Assembly (NCBI RefSeq): GCF_004684935.1 | Contig: NZ_SRJD01000005.1 | Coordinates: 62,001-126,000, forward strand | DNA length: 64,000 nt | Source of the DNA: Sporolactobacillus shoreae | Lineage (GTDB): Bacteria > Bacillota > Bacilli > Bacillales > Sporolactobacillaceae | Direction: 5' to 3' | In this document: positions 17,413 through 27,127 of the stretch, piece by piece | Position numbering within the stretch: position 1 is the stretch's first letter | Layout of the letters: each line of letters begins with the position of its first letter | Notes under the pieces: model-generated | The model's input: only the letters and a program-made list of their open reading frames with translations | Database searches by the model: none | Told to the model about the DNA's origin: nothing | Translations under genes and position numbers: made by a program

Positions 17413-20400
17413 TTAGTCATCAAATAAACCAAGCTGCTCGATTTCGCCAAGGCGTTCCAGACTCTGCGGATCATGGTCCTCAAAGAATGCTTTGCTGATC
17501 CTTTTTTCCTTAGTCATAACTTGTTTTCCAGCATCAGAGGATTCTCTCAATCGACAGCTGTAAATAATCGGAAAATAATCCTGCAGAAATTTGCCCTCAG
17601 CCAGGGCCGTGAGTGCAATGATCTGAAAACCGAGCTGCTGCGCGACAAAGAAAACGGGACTCAAGACATGATCGCTGGAGGCCTGACCGAAGGGATTATC
17701 AAGAATGACAGACCGATGCAATTGACCACTGGCCTGTAGATGCTTCTTTTTTTCCGCAACATAGTTAAGAATGCCGAGGAAGAGCGTCATGTTCTTGCTC
17801 CATCGTTCACCTCCGGACCAAATATTGCTTGTCTCCCAGGTGTAAAAGCGCGTCGACACAGTGCTGTCGCTGGCGACTTTGCGCAATGTGACCTTTAAGA
17901 CATCACTACCAATGATTTCGCGAAGCAGCTGTTTCGATTGCAGCCAAGTATCCAGGGCTTTGTGTATTTTCCCACTGTCTTGCATACCTTCTTCGTTTTT
18001 AAAATTCGGGTCGTCCAGTTTGCTTAGAATCCATTCAATGTGATTGCGAATCCGCGCTTTTCCGTCTTCTTCTTTCCATTCAGGAATAGTAAAAGAATAA
18101 ATCTGTTTCCAATCATCTTTCACTTTGACCTTTGTTTTCTTTGGAATCTGGCGCAGTTCTTCCGCCAGCGTAAGCAAATGGGTATGAATCTGATCGATGA
18201 ACAACTGCAAGTCTTTGTCTCTTTGACGGATGTGCTCTCGGGCATAGTGAGAAATGCGTTCGATGCGCAGTGACATATTCTTCTTGAATGCAACAATGGC
18301 TTCATAGCTCTGCTTGGTTTCAATGCCGCTGATCGCCATTTGTCTGAGTTTCACATCGGAAATTTGTGTCCGGCAAAAGTTCTTAAATGTCTGCCGGGCA
18401 TGGTCGACTTCACTCTTGCCGGCTGTCACATCATCTTGATTTTCTTCTAAAGTACGCGTAATAGCCGACACAGACTTTTTACGGTTATAGATAAGATCGT
18501 TGATTTCTTGGCTGGTTAACGTAATCGCTTCGAGATCCGGTGCCGTGAAATGATGGGCGATCTCAAATTTATCGAGCTGCGTTCTTGCCTGATTGATTGC
18601 CGTCAGTTCTTTCTCAATACGCCCGGTTTCCTGATCAAGATAGTGTTTGCGTTCGTTCAGCCGCTGCTTTTCGCCCTGAAGTTCCTGCTTTGCATCGCCT
18701 ACATAAGCATGATAGTTAACAACTACTTCATTCGGGAAGTGCTGCTGGAATTGTTCTTTACAAGTTTCCAATTTTCCATCCTGCTTGTCCTTTTCCGAAC
18801 GGGCTGTCTGTACAGCATCAGCGCATTGTTCTCTCTCCTTTTCAAGTGCTTTAATACGCACCCGGAGCCCGTCAATTAGATGATCGCCGTCACCTGGGAA
18901 CACTTGCGTTTCATCAATGGAATCGTACTCGCGGCGCAGGCGGCGCATTTCTTCTTCCAGATGCTTGATTTCGTTTGCCGCGCCTTTACGTTTTTCTTCC
19001 CATTCACCGCGCGTTTTGCTGATTTGCTTCAGGCGCATTTCTAAGTCCTTAATCTGTTCCTTGATCACCGCTTTGCTTTTGTCTGTCTTTTCCGGAGTCA
19101 AGTCGCGTAAAGTGATATAGTCGTCATCCCGCCTCAGAATGCGCAATTCGGCAGATACATTGGTGAGCCGCTCTTCAATGCTGCCATTCTTCTCGTTCAG
19201 AGCATTGACTGCATCCAGAACAGCTGTCAGCTCCTGCTCGGCTACGCGCACTTTTTCTTTTGCCTGCGTTAATAACTCTTTCTCCTCTTCAATTGTTTTC
19301 TCAATGACCAGTGAGCGTTGGGCTTTTTCCATATATGGTGCCAGCCCGCTTCGTTCTTCGCGGTGCTGATCGATAGCATTCTTACCCTTGATCCGCTCAG
19401 ATTCCAGATCGACTGCTTCCTGTTCCACCTTGCGAATCGTCAGAGTAAGCGTCTCAATATTATTTTGCAATTCATTCTTTTTTGCTCGCTGATCTTCGAC
19501 TGTTTGATAAGGATACTCTTTTAAAAAGCTGCGGAATGTATGGAGTGTCTGCTTCCAGCGTGCTGACTCGCGTTCATTAGCGACTCGTCGCTCCGTCGCC
19601 TGATCGGCTTCATCGCCCAGCCGCTGTTTCCATTCTGCAAATAAATCGGGATTCGCATTGTCCCGCCAATGAGCCGGAGCTACCCATTGGCCGGCATTTT
19701 CTGCATCCGCCGACAGCGCTTCTTCCGTTGAAAGCACTGTGATCGGGTATTGCAGACGTGCCGCGAATTGATCCAGCTTTTCCAGAAGTTGCGGTTTTTC
19801 TGAGGCCGTGGTCACAAGGGTAAGTGGCCATAGTGAGTAACTCATCATCCGCTTTCGATCAGAATCATCAACCATTTGCAGGTATTCTACACCAGTTGCA
19901 AGAAACCTGAATTGATTTTTCCATGTAGGGATTCGTTTGTCTAAATAAGCATCGCCAAAAAAAAGACTCTGATCGCCATGGTCGTCAACAAACCTGCGAG
20001 CGACCCTTTCTTTATAGAAAAGCTCCTCTCGCTCTGATGTGAAACGATCAATTGTCTCGCAGAGCCGATGTATGATCGAATCCTGGTCCAAATAGACGGT
20101 CTCGAGTCCTCCCCATTGCGCGCGAAGTGACGCCAGTTGATCGATCACACCATGCTCTGCCCTTTCCATTTGCGCAAGTACATTTTGTAGCTGATCGGTC
20201 TCGCGTATCGTCTCACTTTTCTCAACCTGTAACGCCGCGTTCTGTTCCTGAGCCTCGTTCTGGCGCGCGCTCAATATCTTCTCCTTCTGTCCTAAAGCAA
20301 TGATGGACTTGTCTAAAAATTGATCTCGAATCTTCCATTTTTCAAGTTGGTCTTTAACCGTTTCCTGTTCCAGATTGATTGGCAATTCACGGATTAATTG

Positions 20401-21828
20401 ACCCATATTTTCCTTATGTGTTTGTAGGCGTCCCTCAATATTCGCACATGAATCACGCCTCATTTTTACTTTTTCAAAACAGGCTTTCTGCACATTTTCC
20501 TGCTCACTCATTTGACGAATAATCGGTTGTTGTGCTGTTTTCAGTTCCTGTTCCGTTGTTTCTAAGCTTTCAATTTTCTGCAGCAAACAGCCGAGCAGCT
20601 GCCGTCTGGCCAATTCAAACTGGCTGCGAAGCTCGCGTGCATCCGCGCGTTGATCCATTGCCTCCAGATGATGCTCACATTCCTGCAGCAGTTCCATCTG
20701 ATCCTTGCGCCCCGCACATGCTTTTGCCCATTGCAATGAGGCAGAGATGCGCCGGTCTTTTTGCAGTTGTTCCTCCGTTTCCAATTGCAAAGCAAGTGCC
20801 CTTTTATAAGCTTGTTCCAACGTCTCAAGCGCTGTCTGTTCTGTAAAAATCTTATAGGATTCTACCTTCACTGCGTACGTAAAGCTTTCATTTTTCCATT
20901 CAAGAACCTTTGCATCCTTCGCCTCCTGCTCCTCCTGCTGTTTGCGCTGCTGATCGGTCAGTTCCTTCCAGATCCCTTTTGCCTGTTGCTTTGTTTTTAT
21001 GTACGTCATTTCACGCTCATGCAATGCTTCACTGGTTTTACTATAATCCTCCAGCGCGCTGCTGATCTGCTCGTTTTCTTCAATCATCTCTTTCAGCTTC
21101 TGATAATTTTTAAAACTTTCAAGCTGTTTTTCAAACAAATCGGCGAACAGGTGCCGATCGTGCCCAACCATCGAATCCTCCACAGTTGGGATCAGCAATC
21201 GGTCAAACAGCTGACTCGTATTCTTGCACTCATCAAAAAATGCTTCAACGCCGCCTTCAGAACCGTTAATTTTGACAACACTCTCCCATTCACTGGAAAT
21301 AATGTTGTACTGCTCCTCAATAAAAGCTTCATAATCTTTAATCGTTTTAAAGGTTTGCGCACTGAGCGTTCGCTCATGCATCCCGCTGTAATAATCTTGC
21401 ATTTCACCACGATCAGCGGGTCGTTTACCGCCCCTGATGTCGCGGACAAATGGAATACCCTCAATACCGTTCAGATCATTCTCCTGGTATTCATAAACAT
21501 AGCGCAGCGAATCGAGCGTGTTCTTCGATGTAAAAAGTGAAACCGCAGTCACCACGTAACGTCTCGGCCGCTCGTTGATGATCCATTCGATTGCAATATG
21601 TGCCGGTGCACCATCGAGCATCAATGTATTTTTAATTTTGCGATCGGCAAGGTCGATATGCGGCAGAATGGCCTGAAGCGCAGTTTGAATAAATACAGTT
21701 TTCCCGCCGCCGTTTTCAATCAGGATCGCACCGTTGTGTCCGTCAAAGAGAAACAATTCGTCATTATAGCGTTTGTTGCCTTCTTCATAGATGACATTCG
21801 TCAAGCGGATTTTACTGATCGTCGGCAT
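17413..21828 (-). CDS. jetC: Wadjet JetC: SMC/MukB-like ATPase
   Basis: The motor of a Wadjet plasmid-defence complex, related to MukB. It has 1471 residues from the ATG at 21828 (GGAG nine bases upstream). Walker A is ENGGGKT (38-44); the ABC signature is WSGGERW (SGGE at 1338-1341); Walker B is SVILDNPFG with Asp1377. Between them are about 1,200 residues of heptad-rich coiled coil rich in E, K, Q and R, with a hinge-like interval near the middle. Asn1378 occupies the usual catalytic-glutamate position. Wadjet complexes extrude DNA loops and mark small circular DNA for cleavage by JetD (family knowledge). It is the last gene of the operon and overlaps jetB by 17 bases. Confidence 0.9.
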   Translation of the reverse strand: MPTISKIRLTNVIYEEGNKRYNDELFLFDGHNGAILIENGGGKTVFIQTALQAILPHIDLADRKIKNTLMLDGAPAHIAIEWIINERPRRYVVTAVSLFTSKNTLDSLRYVYEYQENDLNGIEGIPFVRDIRGGKRPADRGEMQDYYSGMHERTLSAQTFKTIKDYEAFIEEQYNIISSEWESVVKINGSEGGVEAFFDECKNTSQLFDRLLIPTVEDSMVGHDRHLFADLFEKQLESFKNYQKLKEMIEENEQISSALEDYSKTSEALHEREMTYIKTKQQAKGIWKELTDQQRKQQEEQEAKDAKVLEWKNESFTYAVKVESYKIFTEQTALETLEQAYKRALALQLETEEQLQKDRRISASLQWAKACAGRKDQMELLQECEHHLEAMDQRADARELRSQFELARRQLLGCLLQKIESLETTEQELKTAQQPIIRQMSEQENVQKACFEKVKMRRDSCANIEGRLQTHKENMGQLIRELPINLEQETVKDQLEKWKIRDQFLDKSIIALGQKEKILSARQNEAQEQNAALQVEKSETIRETDQLQNVLAQMERAEHGVIDQLASLRAQWGGLETVYLDQDSIIHRLCETIDRFTSEREELFYKERVARRFVDDHGDQSLFFGDAYLDKRIPTWKNQFRFLATGVEYLQMVDDSDRKRMMSYSLWPLTLVTTASEKPQLLEKLDQFAARLQYPITVLSTEEALSADAENAGQWVAPAHWRDNANPDLFAEWKQRLGDEADQATERRVANERESARWKQTLHTFRSFLKEYPYQTVEDQRAKKNELQNNIETLTLTIRKVEQEAVDLESERIKGKNAIDQHREERSGLAPYMEKAQRSLVIEKTIEEEKELLTQAKEKVRVAEQELTAVLDAVNALNEKNGSIEERLTNVSAELRILRRDDDYITLRDLTPEKTDKSKAVIKEQIKDLEMRLKQISKTRGEWEEKRKGAANEIKHLEEEMRRLRREYDSIDETQVFPGDGDHLIDGLRVRIKALEKEREQCADAVQTARSEKDKQDGKLETCKEQFQQHFPNEVVVNYHAYVGDAKQELQGEKQRLNERKHYLDQETGRIEKELTAINQARTQLDKFEIAHHFTAPDLEAITLTSQEINDLIYNRKKSVSAITRTLEENQDDVTAGKSEVDHARQTFKNFCRTQISDVKLRQMAISGIETKQSYEAIVAFKKNMSLRIERISHYAREHIRQRDKDLQLFIDQIHTHLLTLAEELRQIPKKTKVKVKDDWKQIYSFTIPEWKEEDGKARIRNHIEWILSKLDDPNFKNEEGMQDSGKIHKALDTWLQSKQLLREIIGSDVLKVTLRKVASDSTVSTRFYTWETSNIWSGGERWSKNMTLFLGILNYVAEKKKHLQASGQLHRSVILDNPFGQASSDHVLSPVFFVAQQLGFQIIALTALAEGKFLQDYFPIIYSCRLRESSDAGKQVMTKEKRISKAFFEDHDPQSLERLGEIEQLGLFDD

Positions 21829-22555
21829 GCGGTTCATCTCCTTCAAAGCCGTAAATAAATTCAAAAATTCCTTTATTGTATTCAACTTCCATGAAATAAC
21901 GCTGAACGATCGTCTTCGCTTTCTCCGTCAGCCGAATCTCTTCGTTACCAATATCCTGCACCAGATTCTGATCGATCAAAAACCGTTTGACCGTGTTGAT
22001 AAAACTCATGCGGCTGATCGTATTACCGCTTTGCTTTTTGGCAGTCTCTTTAATGTCATCCATGTCGTCCCATTTTTCAATAATCAGTCGCCAGTTATAG
22101 GAAAACTCTTGCTCCAGCTTTTTCAGTTCTTCTTCATCATGGATTTTCAATTGATCCATGCGTTCCTGAATAAAACGCACCCACTCGTCCAGACGCAAAA
22201 AAAGCCGTGTCGGTTCCTGACTCTGATACGTGTCGTAAAAGCTGCCAAACAGAATCATCGTCGCAAAATACAGCAGATAGAGATCACCGTTGGTTGACCC
22301 GGCACGCATATAATTGCGTTTGATCCAGTCATTACTGACATGAAAGGGGGAAAGCTTGGTTTCAGGCACGAGGAACAACTGCTCGCTGGTACTGATCACG
22401 ACGCAGTCCACTTCCCCGGCAAATGTATCCAGCAGACCGCGAATCGCATCATCCGCACGATAATTTTGCACGGCATCTTCTCCTGCGGCACCGTCCCTGG
22501 CGAGAATCGTATAAAGTCGAAAAGCGTGGATCACTTTTTGTTCAGGATAGTTCAT
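21812..22555 (-). CDS. jetB: Wadjet JetB: MukE-like subunit
   Basis: A 247-residue soluble protein starting at the ATG at 22555, which has GAGGAGG seven bases upstream; an in-frame TTG at 22570 is not needed. It lies between the JetA and JetC genes with overlaps on both sides, the place of the MukE-like winged-helix subunit. The C-terminal part (SRMSFINTVKRFLIDQNLVQD, then a basic helix) looks like a winged helix. I identify it mainly by position and size; the sequence alone is not diagnostic to me. Confidence 0.78.
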   Translation of the reverse strand: MNYPEQKVIHAFRLYTILARDGAAGEDAVQNYRADDAIRGLLDTFAGEVDCVVISTSEQLFLVPETKLSPFHVSNDWIKRNYMRAGSTNGDLYLLYFATMILFGSFYDTYQSQEPTRLFLRLDEWVRFIQERMDQLKIHDEEELKKLEQEFSYNWRLIIEKWDDMDDIKETAKKQSGNTISRMSFINTVKRFLIDQNLVQDIGNEEIRLTEKAKTIVQRYFMEVEYNKGIFEFIYGFEGDEPHADDQ

Positions 22556-24074
22556 CGTTATCCTCCTCAAGATGGATCAGCATCTCCTGGATTGAGAAGC
22601 GCTTGTTTTTTTGGATGATGCCGCTTCCTTCATGCACATGGAGCACCTGGTCCCCAAGCAACGCCAGGGCTTCATCGAGCACTGTTTTACCTTTATCGCT
22701 GTCCTCTGTTTCTCCATTCCTGATCGGCGTACGCTGATGTAGAACAAGCCAAAACTGATAAAAATAACGATAATCAAGTAGATTCGAACGGTTGCGCTCT
22801 TCGAGAAAATTCATGAACTGAGACAGTTTCCGCACTTTTCGCTGTTGATAAGCGTGTAGAAACAGTTCCATTAATTCACGATATTTTTCCGCAAGAACAC
22901 GTCGATAGGACAAGGTTTCCTCATCTGAATCGACAACGATAAAACCTGAATCATCTGCCAACTCACGTTCTTCACTGATTTTCTGATCGGCAAGGATGGT
23001 CAGCGGTGACCACTGTCTGTTCTCCTCTACCTTCACAAAAGGCTGGAGTATGCCGGCCATCGCTTCAAGCGGCAAGGGTGTCGCAATAATTTTCGCAGAC
23101 AAGTCCTGATCGAAATTAAATGCCTGAATACCTGTGTAGTACAAAGACTCTTGTGCCGTCAGCAGTGTGGTATTTTTCAAATCACCGGTTTGATCCAACA
23201 GGCGTGTATGCTCGTAATGAACCGACTCCAATTCACGCGCGATCCGCAAAACCAAATCATACGTCCGTGTCTCTTTCTTATGCACATCCTTTGCGTACAG
23301 GCGCTCACGGGTCTCTTTCACAAAAGCGCGCAGTTCTTTGAATTCGTCATTCTCCCGATTCAAGCGTCCATAGATATCCTCAAGCAGCTGCTTATAGCGC
23401 TCAAACGTCTCTTCAGACACAATACTGCGCTGAATTTCGTGCTTGAGCCGTGTCATCCGATCAACTAGGCTTTCCACATCAATATGCATCTCATTGATCT
23501 GCCTCAATGCACCTTTGAATTCGCCTTTGTCCAGCTGTTTGCGCAGCATGAGCTGATTGATCGACAACTGAAATTCACTGTAAAATTCCTTCGTTGCAAA
23601 TACGAGTTCAAGCCCGTCCTCATCCAGAGTATAGTACTGCGCATTTGTTTTCAGATCGAAACTGCTCGCCTTCAAAATCGAGTATTCAATACCATCGTCC
23701 TGACCTGTTTCCCAATTAAAAAAGGTATAACGTCGTTTTTTTCCAGTGGTTGGTCGAAAAGTCTGAATGATCAACCGAGCCAGCCGCTCATAATCTTCAG
23801 GATCAAGCCGGTACTGTGATTCAGCCGTTTTTTCAAGAAAAGCTGCCAATTGCCTGGCACCCGCCTTATATTGACGCATTAGTTTCTGTTCAAAGAAAAA
23901 AAGCAATGTGAGCAGGCCCAAACCCTTCATATCAATTTCATTGTTCTTATGATCCTGTTCACGTTTACGTTCCAGTTCGTACAGAGGATCAAACAAGGCT
24001 AATCGCCGTATCCGCTCTTTATAGCCATTCACAATTTCGTGCAGATCAAGTTCTTCCAATCGCTGTTCCTCCAT
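22542..24074 (-). CDS. jetA: Wadjet JetA: MukF-like kleisin subunit
   Basis: A 510-residue, strongly charged helical protein. The N-terminal third (FDPLYELERK, then LLTLLFFFEQKLM and LARLIIQTFRP) looks like a winged-helix or helical domain. The central region is coiled-coil-like (LVDRMTRLKHEIQRSIVSEETFERYKQ). The C-terminus is a compact helical domain. In Wadjet, JetA is the kleisin that bridges the JetC heads and binds JetB. It overlaps jetD by 46 bases and jetB by 14, showing tight translational coupling. Assignment rests on context with JetC and JetD. Confidence 0.8.
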   Translation of the reverse strand: MEEQRLEELDLHEIVNGYKERIRRLALFDPLYELERKREQDHKNNEIDMKGLGLLTLLFFFEQKLMRQYKAGARQLAAFLEKTAESQYRLDPEDYERLARLIIQTFRPTTGKKRRYTFFNWETGQDDGIEYSILKASSFDLKTNAQYYTLDEDGLELVFATKEFYSEFQLSINQLMLRKQLDKGEFKGALRQINEMHIDVESLVDRMTRLKHEIQRSIVSEETFERYKQLLEDIYGRLNRENDEFKELRAFVKETRERLYAKDVHKKETRTYDLVLRIARELESVHYEHTRLLDQTGDLKNTTLLTAQESLYYTGIQAFNFDQDLSAKIIATPLPLEAMAGILQPFVKVEENRQWSPLTILADQKISEERELADDSGFIVVDSDEETLSYRRVLAEKYRELMELFLHAYQQRKVRKLSQFMNFLEERNRSNLLDYRYFYQFWLVLHQRTPIRNGETEDSDKGKTVLDEALALLGDQVLHVHEGSGIIQKNKRFSIQEMLIHLEEDNDELS

Positions 24075-25063
24075 ATCTGCTGCAGTTCCTTCGTTTTCAA
24101 GATTTCCTGCGGATAATAGTTTCCTTCATGCAGTGCCGTGCGCATTTGCCGGATTTGTCCTTCTGAAAAAAAGGGGAAAAAGGCATCCGCCGCGGCATTC
24201 CGCAAGTGCTGATAAGCCTTCCCGACAGCAGCTTCTTTTCTCAGGCAAGCCTGATAGAAGGGGAGTGCAGGCTGTGCCGCTTGTCTTCGATTCAGTGAGT
24301 ACCAGATTGAAAGTCCTTCCCAATCTAAATCGCCAAAATAGAAAAAGTGGTGCACAGCCTTAATCGGATACTGCATGGCAAACTGATCAATACTCTTGAC
24401 GATCGCCTTTCCGCATCCATAAATCAGCGTTGCAAAGCTCGTTTCTTTTAAAACAGGCAGTAAACCCTGATAAGTCGTTTTATTTTCGACAATAAGATGA
24501 ATGTGTTCTGATTCATTAATTAATTGAGGGTTGATCGCGAACATCAGGGGATCTGAGACAGGAATAATGTTCAGGCGGGGATACAAATTAATTTTTTCCA
24601 AAAGTTCCTTTCCGCCATTTTCATCAATCCATTTTTCATCCTCAACTAATTCAAAACTCCGCTCTGGAGCGGGAACCTGGTCCTCCGGAAATCCGTGGGC
24701 TTTAAGGTAGTGATCTATTTTGAGAAGATACGGCAGATCTTTCTCCCACAACCCCGGATCTCCGCGATAATAGCCGTCAAGGCTGATCGCTTTGTGCATC
24801 CGTGCCCGGTAGTGCTGAAGCTCTTTGTGGTAATCACTTTTCAGCGCATTTTTATTAATCCGATATCGGTAGGCAAGCGATGGAGTGCGATCCGTGCGCC
24901 CTGCCGCACGTATCATGACAAGAACGTCTTCATTTTCAAATTTGCGTAGCGCGTCAGCAAAATCCGCATAAGAATCATAGATAGGAGTAAATAGCTGCTC
25001 AAGTTCTTCTAAATTGATCGTCATCTTCGGAAACATTACAATCCTCTTTGCTGCTTCATCCAT
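24029..25063 (-). CDS. jetD: Wadjet JetD: TOPRIM nuclease subunit
   Basis: The nuclease of the system, related to the DUF3322/DUF2220 and TopoVI/Spo11 TOPRIM fold. In 344 residues it carries the acidic set expected of TOPRIM: Glu193 in LIVENKTTY and the DxD-type motif GDLDWEG with Asp245, Asp247 and Glu249. The N-terminal half is helical and probably binds DNA or JetC. GGGAG sits eight bases before the ATG. It is first in the operon, unlike the common jetABCD order, and overlaps jetA by 46 bases. JetD cuts plasmid DNA once JetABC has extruded it (family knowledge). Confidence 0.88.
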   Translation of the reverse strand: MDEAAKRIVMFPKMTINLEELEQLFTPIYDSYADFADALRKFENEDVLVMIRAAGRTDRTPSLAYRYRINKNALKSDYHKELQHYRARMHKAISLDGYYRGDPGLWEKDLPYLLKIDHYLKAHGFPEDQVPAPERSFELVEDEKWIDENGGKELLEKINLYPRLNIIPVSDPLMFAINPQLINESEHIHLIVENKTTYQGLLPVLKETSFATLIYGCGKAIVKSIDQFAMQYPIKAVHHFFYFGDLDWEGLSIWYSLNRRQAAQPALPFYQACLRKEAAVGKAYQHLRNAAADAFFPFFSEGQIRQMRTALHEGNYYPQEILKTKELQQIWRNSDWKNLICTKL

Positions 25064-25085
25064 ATTTAACTCTCCCGCATTGACA

Positions 25086-25114
25086 CTTATAGTTCCATTG
25101 TACTAATTTTTCAA
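25086..25114 (-). promoter_or_regulatory. Sigma-A promoter of the jetDABC operon
   Basis: On the minus strand TTGAAA (25109-25114), exactly 17 bases, then TATAAG (25086-25091). It lies about 23 bases upstream of the jetD start, giving a short leader that contains the GGGAG ribosome site. No operator-like palindrome is seen, suggesting constitutive expression. Confidence 0.7.
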
Positions 25115-25179
25115 ACTTCTCGCTCTTTTTTTGTAAAAAAAGAATGTATTGATAATCAAATTTTAATTTTGAAAAATAA

Positions 25180-25205
25180 AAAAGAGCAGGTTGATCTGCT
25201 CTTTT
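25180..25205. terminator. Bidirectional terminator between queC and jetD
   Basis: A perfect 10-bp stem, AAAAGAGCAG and CTGCTCTTTT, with a 6-base loop, flanked by A and T runs. It ends queC transcription on the minus strand before the jet promoter. Confidence 0.85.
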
Positions 25206-25218
25206 CTCAATTTTCACC

Positions 25219-25911
25219 TTAATTGGTCCAATCAATTGGTAATTGATAAGCAATCGGATCCACCTGTCCGGCTTCTTTAAATCCCTTAATCCGCAACCGG
25301 CAGCTGTCACAGGTTCCGCACGCTTCTTCTCCGCCCTTATAGCAGGAAGTAGTGAGATCATACGGCACACCCAGTTCGGTTCCGAGCCGAATGGTCTCTC
25401 CCTTAGTCAGATACATCAGCGGTGTTTTTATGGACAGGTGATGATTCGTCACTCCCGTTTTCGTCGCAAGATTAATCGTCTGGTTCATGCTTTCAATAAA
25501 TTCAGGCCGGCAATCCGGATACCCGCTGTAGTCGACCGATGACACACCGGTAAAGATCGCCTCCGCTCCGATTACTTCCGCGTACGCGCTGGCGAGTGAC
25601 AAAAAAATCATATTTCTGGCCGGCACATACGTGACCGGTATCCCGTTATCTTCTCCGTCATCAGGAACGTCAATCGACTGATCAGTCAGAGCGCTGCCGC
25701 CGATTTGCCTGAAAAAGTCTAGATCAATAATGCGGTGTTCCGTGACGTTGAAAAATGAAGCGATCTTTTTCGCCTGCTCTATTTCACGCTGGTGGCGCTG
25801 CCCGTAGCTGAAAGTTAGTGGATAAAGTTCGAAACCCTCACTCTTCGCGATGCCCATACATGTTGTACTGTCGAGTCCGCCGCTCAGTACAACAACGGCT
25901 TTTTTCGTCAT
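25219..25911 (-). CDS. queC: 7-cyano-7-deazaguanine synthase QueC
   Basis: Makes preQ0 from 7-carboxy-7-deazaguanine with ATP and ammonia, on the queuosine pathway. In 230 residues it shows the PP-loop [10 protein letters not shown] near the N-terminus, [11 protein letters not shown], and the zinc cysteines in [15 protein letters not shown]. It is the third gene of a minus-strand group with a transporter and queF; the gap to queF is 39 bases. QueD and QueE genes are not in the window. Confidence 0.95.
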   Translation of the reverse strand: MTKKAVVVLSGGLDSTTCMGIAKSEGFELYPLTFSYGQRHQREIEQAKKIASFFNVTEHRIIDLDFFRQIGGSALTDQSIDVPDDGEDNGIPVTYVPARNMIFLSLASAYAEVIGAEAIFTGVSSVDYSGYPDCRPEFIESMNQTINLATKTGVTNHHLSIKTPLMYLTKGETIRLGTELGVPYDLTTSCYKGGEEACGTCDSCRLRIKGFKEAGQVDPIAYQLPIDWTN

Positions 25912-25950
25912 ACCCGGTTCCTCCCATCAATCCTATTCTTTTTATAGAAA

Positions 25951-26439
25951 TCAGCGATTATCAATCTTCTCAGGATACAGGTCATGCCGGCTCAACCGGT
26001 CGAAGGCAACCTCTTCCCAGCGGGTTTCCTTCTTTCCGTAATTCACATACGGATCAATGCTGATACCACCTCTTGGCAGGAACTTCCCCCACACCTCAAG
26101 GTATTTCGGATCCATCAGCTGAATCAGGTCGTCGGCGATTTTGTTGACACAGTCCTCGTGAAAATCACCGTGATTTCGGAAACTGAATAAATAAAGTTTC
26201 AATGATTTGCTCTCAACCATTCGCACATCCGGCACATAACTGATATGCAAGGTTGCGAAGTCCGGCTGATGGGTAATCGGGCACAGGCTTGTAAATTCCG
26301 GAAAATTGAATTTGACAAAATAATCACGGTCCGGGTGTGCGTTCTGAAAGGTCTCCAAGAGTGTCGGATCGTAATCAAAAACATATTGCGTGCCCTTGTT
26401 GCCAAGCAGCGTCAGGCCCTCTTTTTTTCGGTCGTTCAT
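25951..26439 (-). CDS. queF: NADPH-dependent preQ0 reductase QueF
   Basis: Reduces the nitrile of preQ0 to the amine of preQ1. A 162-residue unimodular (Bacillus-type) QueF with the catalytic Cys in [13 protein letters not shown], the QueF signature [20 protein letters not shown], and the final RGGISIDPY. It is preceded by a GGAG site and lies 13 bases after the transporter stop. Confidence 0.96.
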   Translation of the reverse strand: MNDRKKEGLTLLGNKGTQYVFDYDPTLLETFQNAHPDRDYFVKFNFPEFTSLCPITHQPDFATLHISYVPDVRMVESKSLKLYLFSFRNHGDFHEDCVNKIADDLIQLMDPKYLEVWGKFLPRGGISIDPYVNYGKKETRWEEVAFDRLSRHDLYPEKIDNR

Positions 26440-26452
26440 TTTTTATCTCCTC

Positions 26453-27124
26453 TCACTCCTGATTAAATTGCGGTATGACACGTCCATTTTTGCTTCCATG
26501 GATCCATCGTACAATCAGATAGATCAGCGGAACACCAACGACCGCATATAAAAATTTAAGCACATATTCCGTGCCAATCGTTGTAAAAATCGCCGTTATC
26601 GGCAAAATTCCGGTAAATCCGATAAACATAAAAACGGTCGAATCCGCGAGCTGACTGATCGCCGTGCTGAGCAAACTGCGCAGCCACAGCATTTTACCCT
26701 GGGTCCGCTTCTTGAGTCCGACAAAAATAGTGATATCAAGCGTTTGTGAAACAGAATAGCCGCATAATGAGGCGAGCACAACTCTCGGCAGTGCCCCAAG
26801 AACCAACGCGTAGGCTTCCTGTCCCTTCCAGAAAGGCGCGGCGGGCAAGTGGATCGCCAGCTGAAGCAGCAGGACGAACAGGACATTGGCGAGCAGACCG
26901 ACCCAGACAATTTTCTGAGCGACCGGTTTGCCCCAGCATTCGGTAATACTATCTAATACAAGAAAAGTAAGCGGGTAAATGATAATTCCTGAGGTCATTG
27001 AAAATCCGCCAACGGAGAAAAGCTTTGAGGCAACAAGATTTGCGGCAATCAGGCAGGTCATAAATACCATTGCCAGAAAAATGAGTTTGAAAGGAACGTT
27101 CACTTTCGTTTGAATCTGATCCAA
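26453..27124 (-). CDS. Queuosine-precursor transporter (YhhQ/VUT family)
   Basis: A membrane protein of about 223 residues from a TTG start at 27124, with GGGAG eight bases upstream; an adjacent TTG at 27127 is also possible. The segments LIAANLVASKLF, PLTFLVLDSITECWG, LGALPRVVLASLCGY and QLADSTVFMFIGF mark the YhhQ/VUT family, which imports queuosine precursors such as preQ0 or preQ1. It is first in an operon with queF and queC and follows a structured leader that may bind preQ1. Confidence 0.88.
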   Translation of the reverse strand: MDQIQTKVNVPFKLIFLAMVFMTCLIAANLVASKLFSVGGFSMTSGIIIYPLTFLVLDSITECWGKPVAQKIVWVGLLANVLFVLLLQLAIHLPAAPFWKGQEAYALVLGALPRVVLASLCGYSVSQTLDITIFVGLKKRTQGKMLWLRSLLSTAISQLADSTVFMFIGFTGILPITAIFTTIGTEYVLKFLYAVVGVPLIYLIVRWIHGSKNGRVIPQFNQE

Positions 27125-27127
27125 CAA

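Noticed and set aside
20761-21540. 259-codon plus-strand frame inside jetC
   Set aside because: Antisense to the coiled coil of JetC, rich in F, L and C from reversed E/K/Q codons; a shadow frame.
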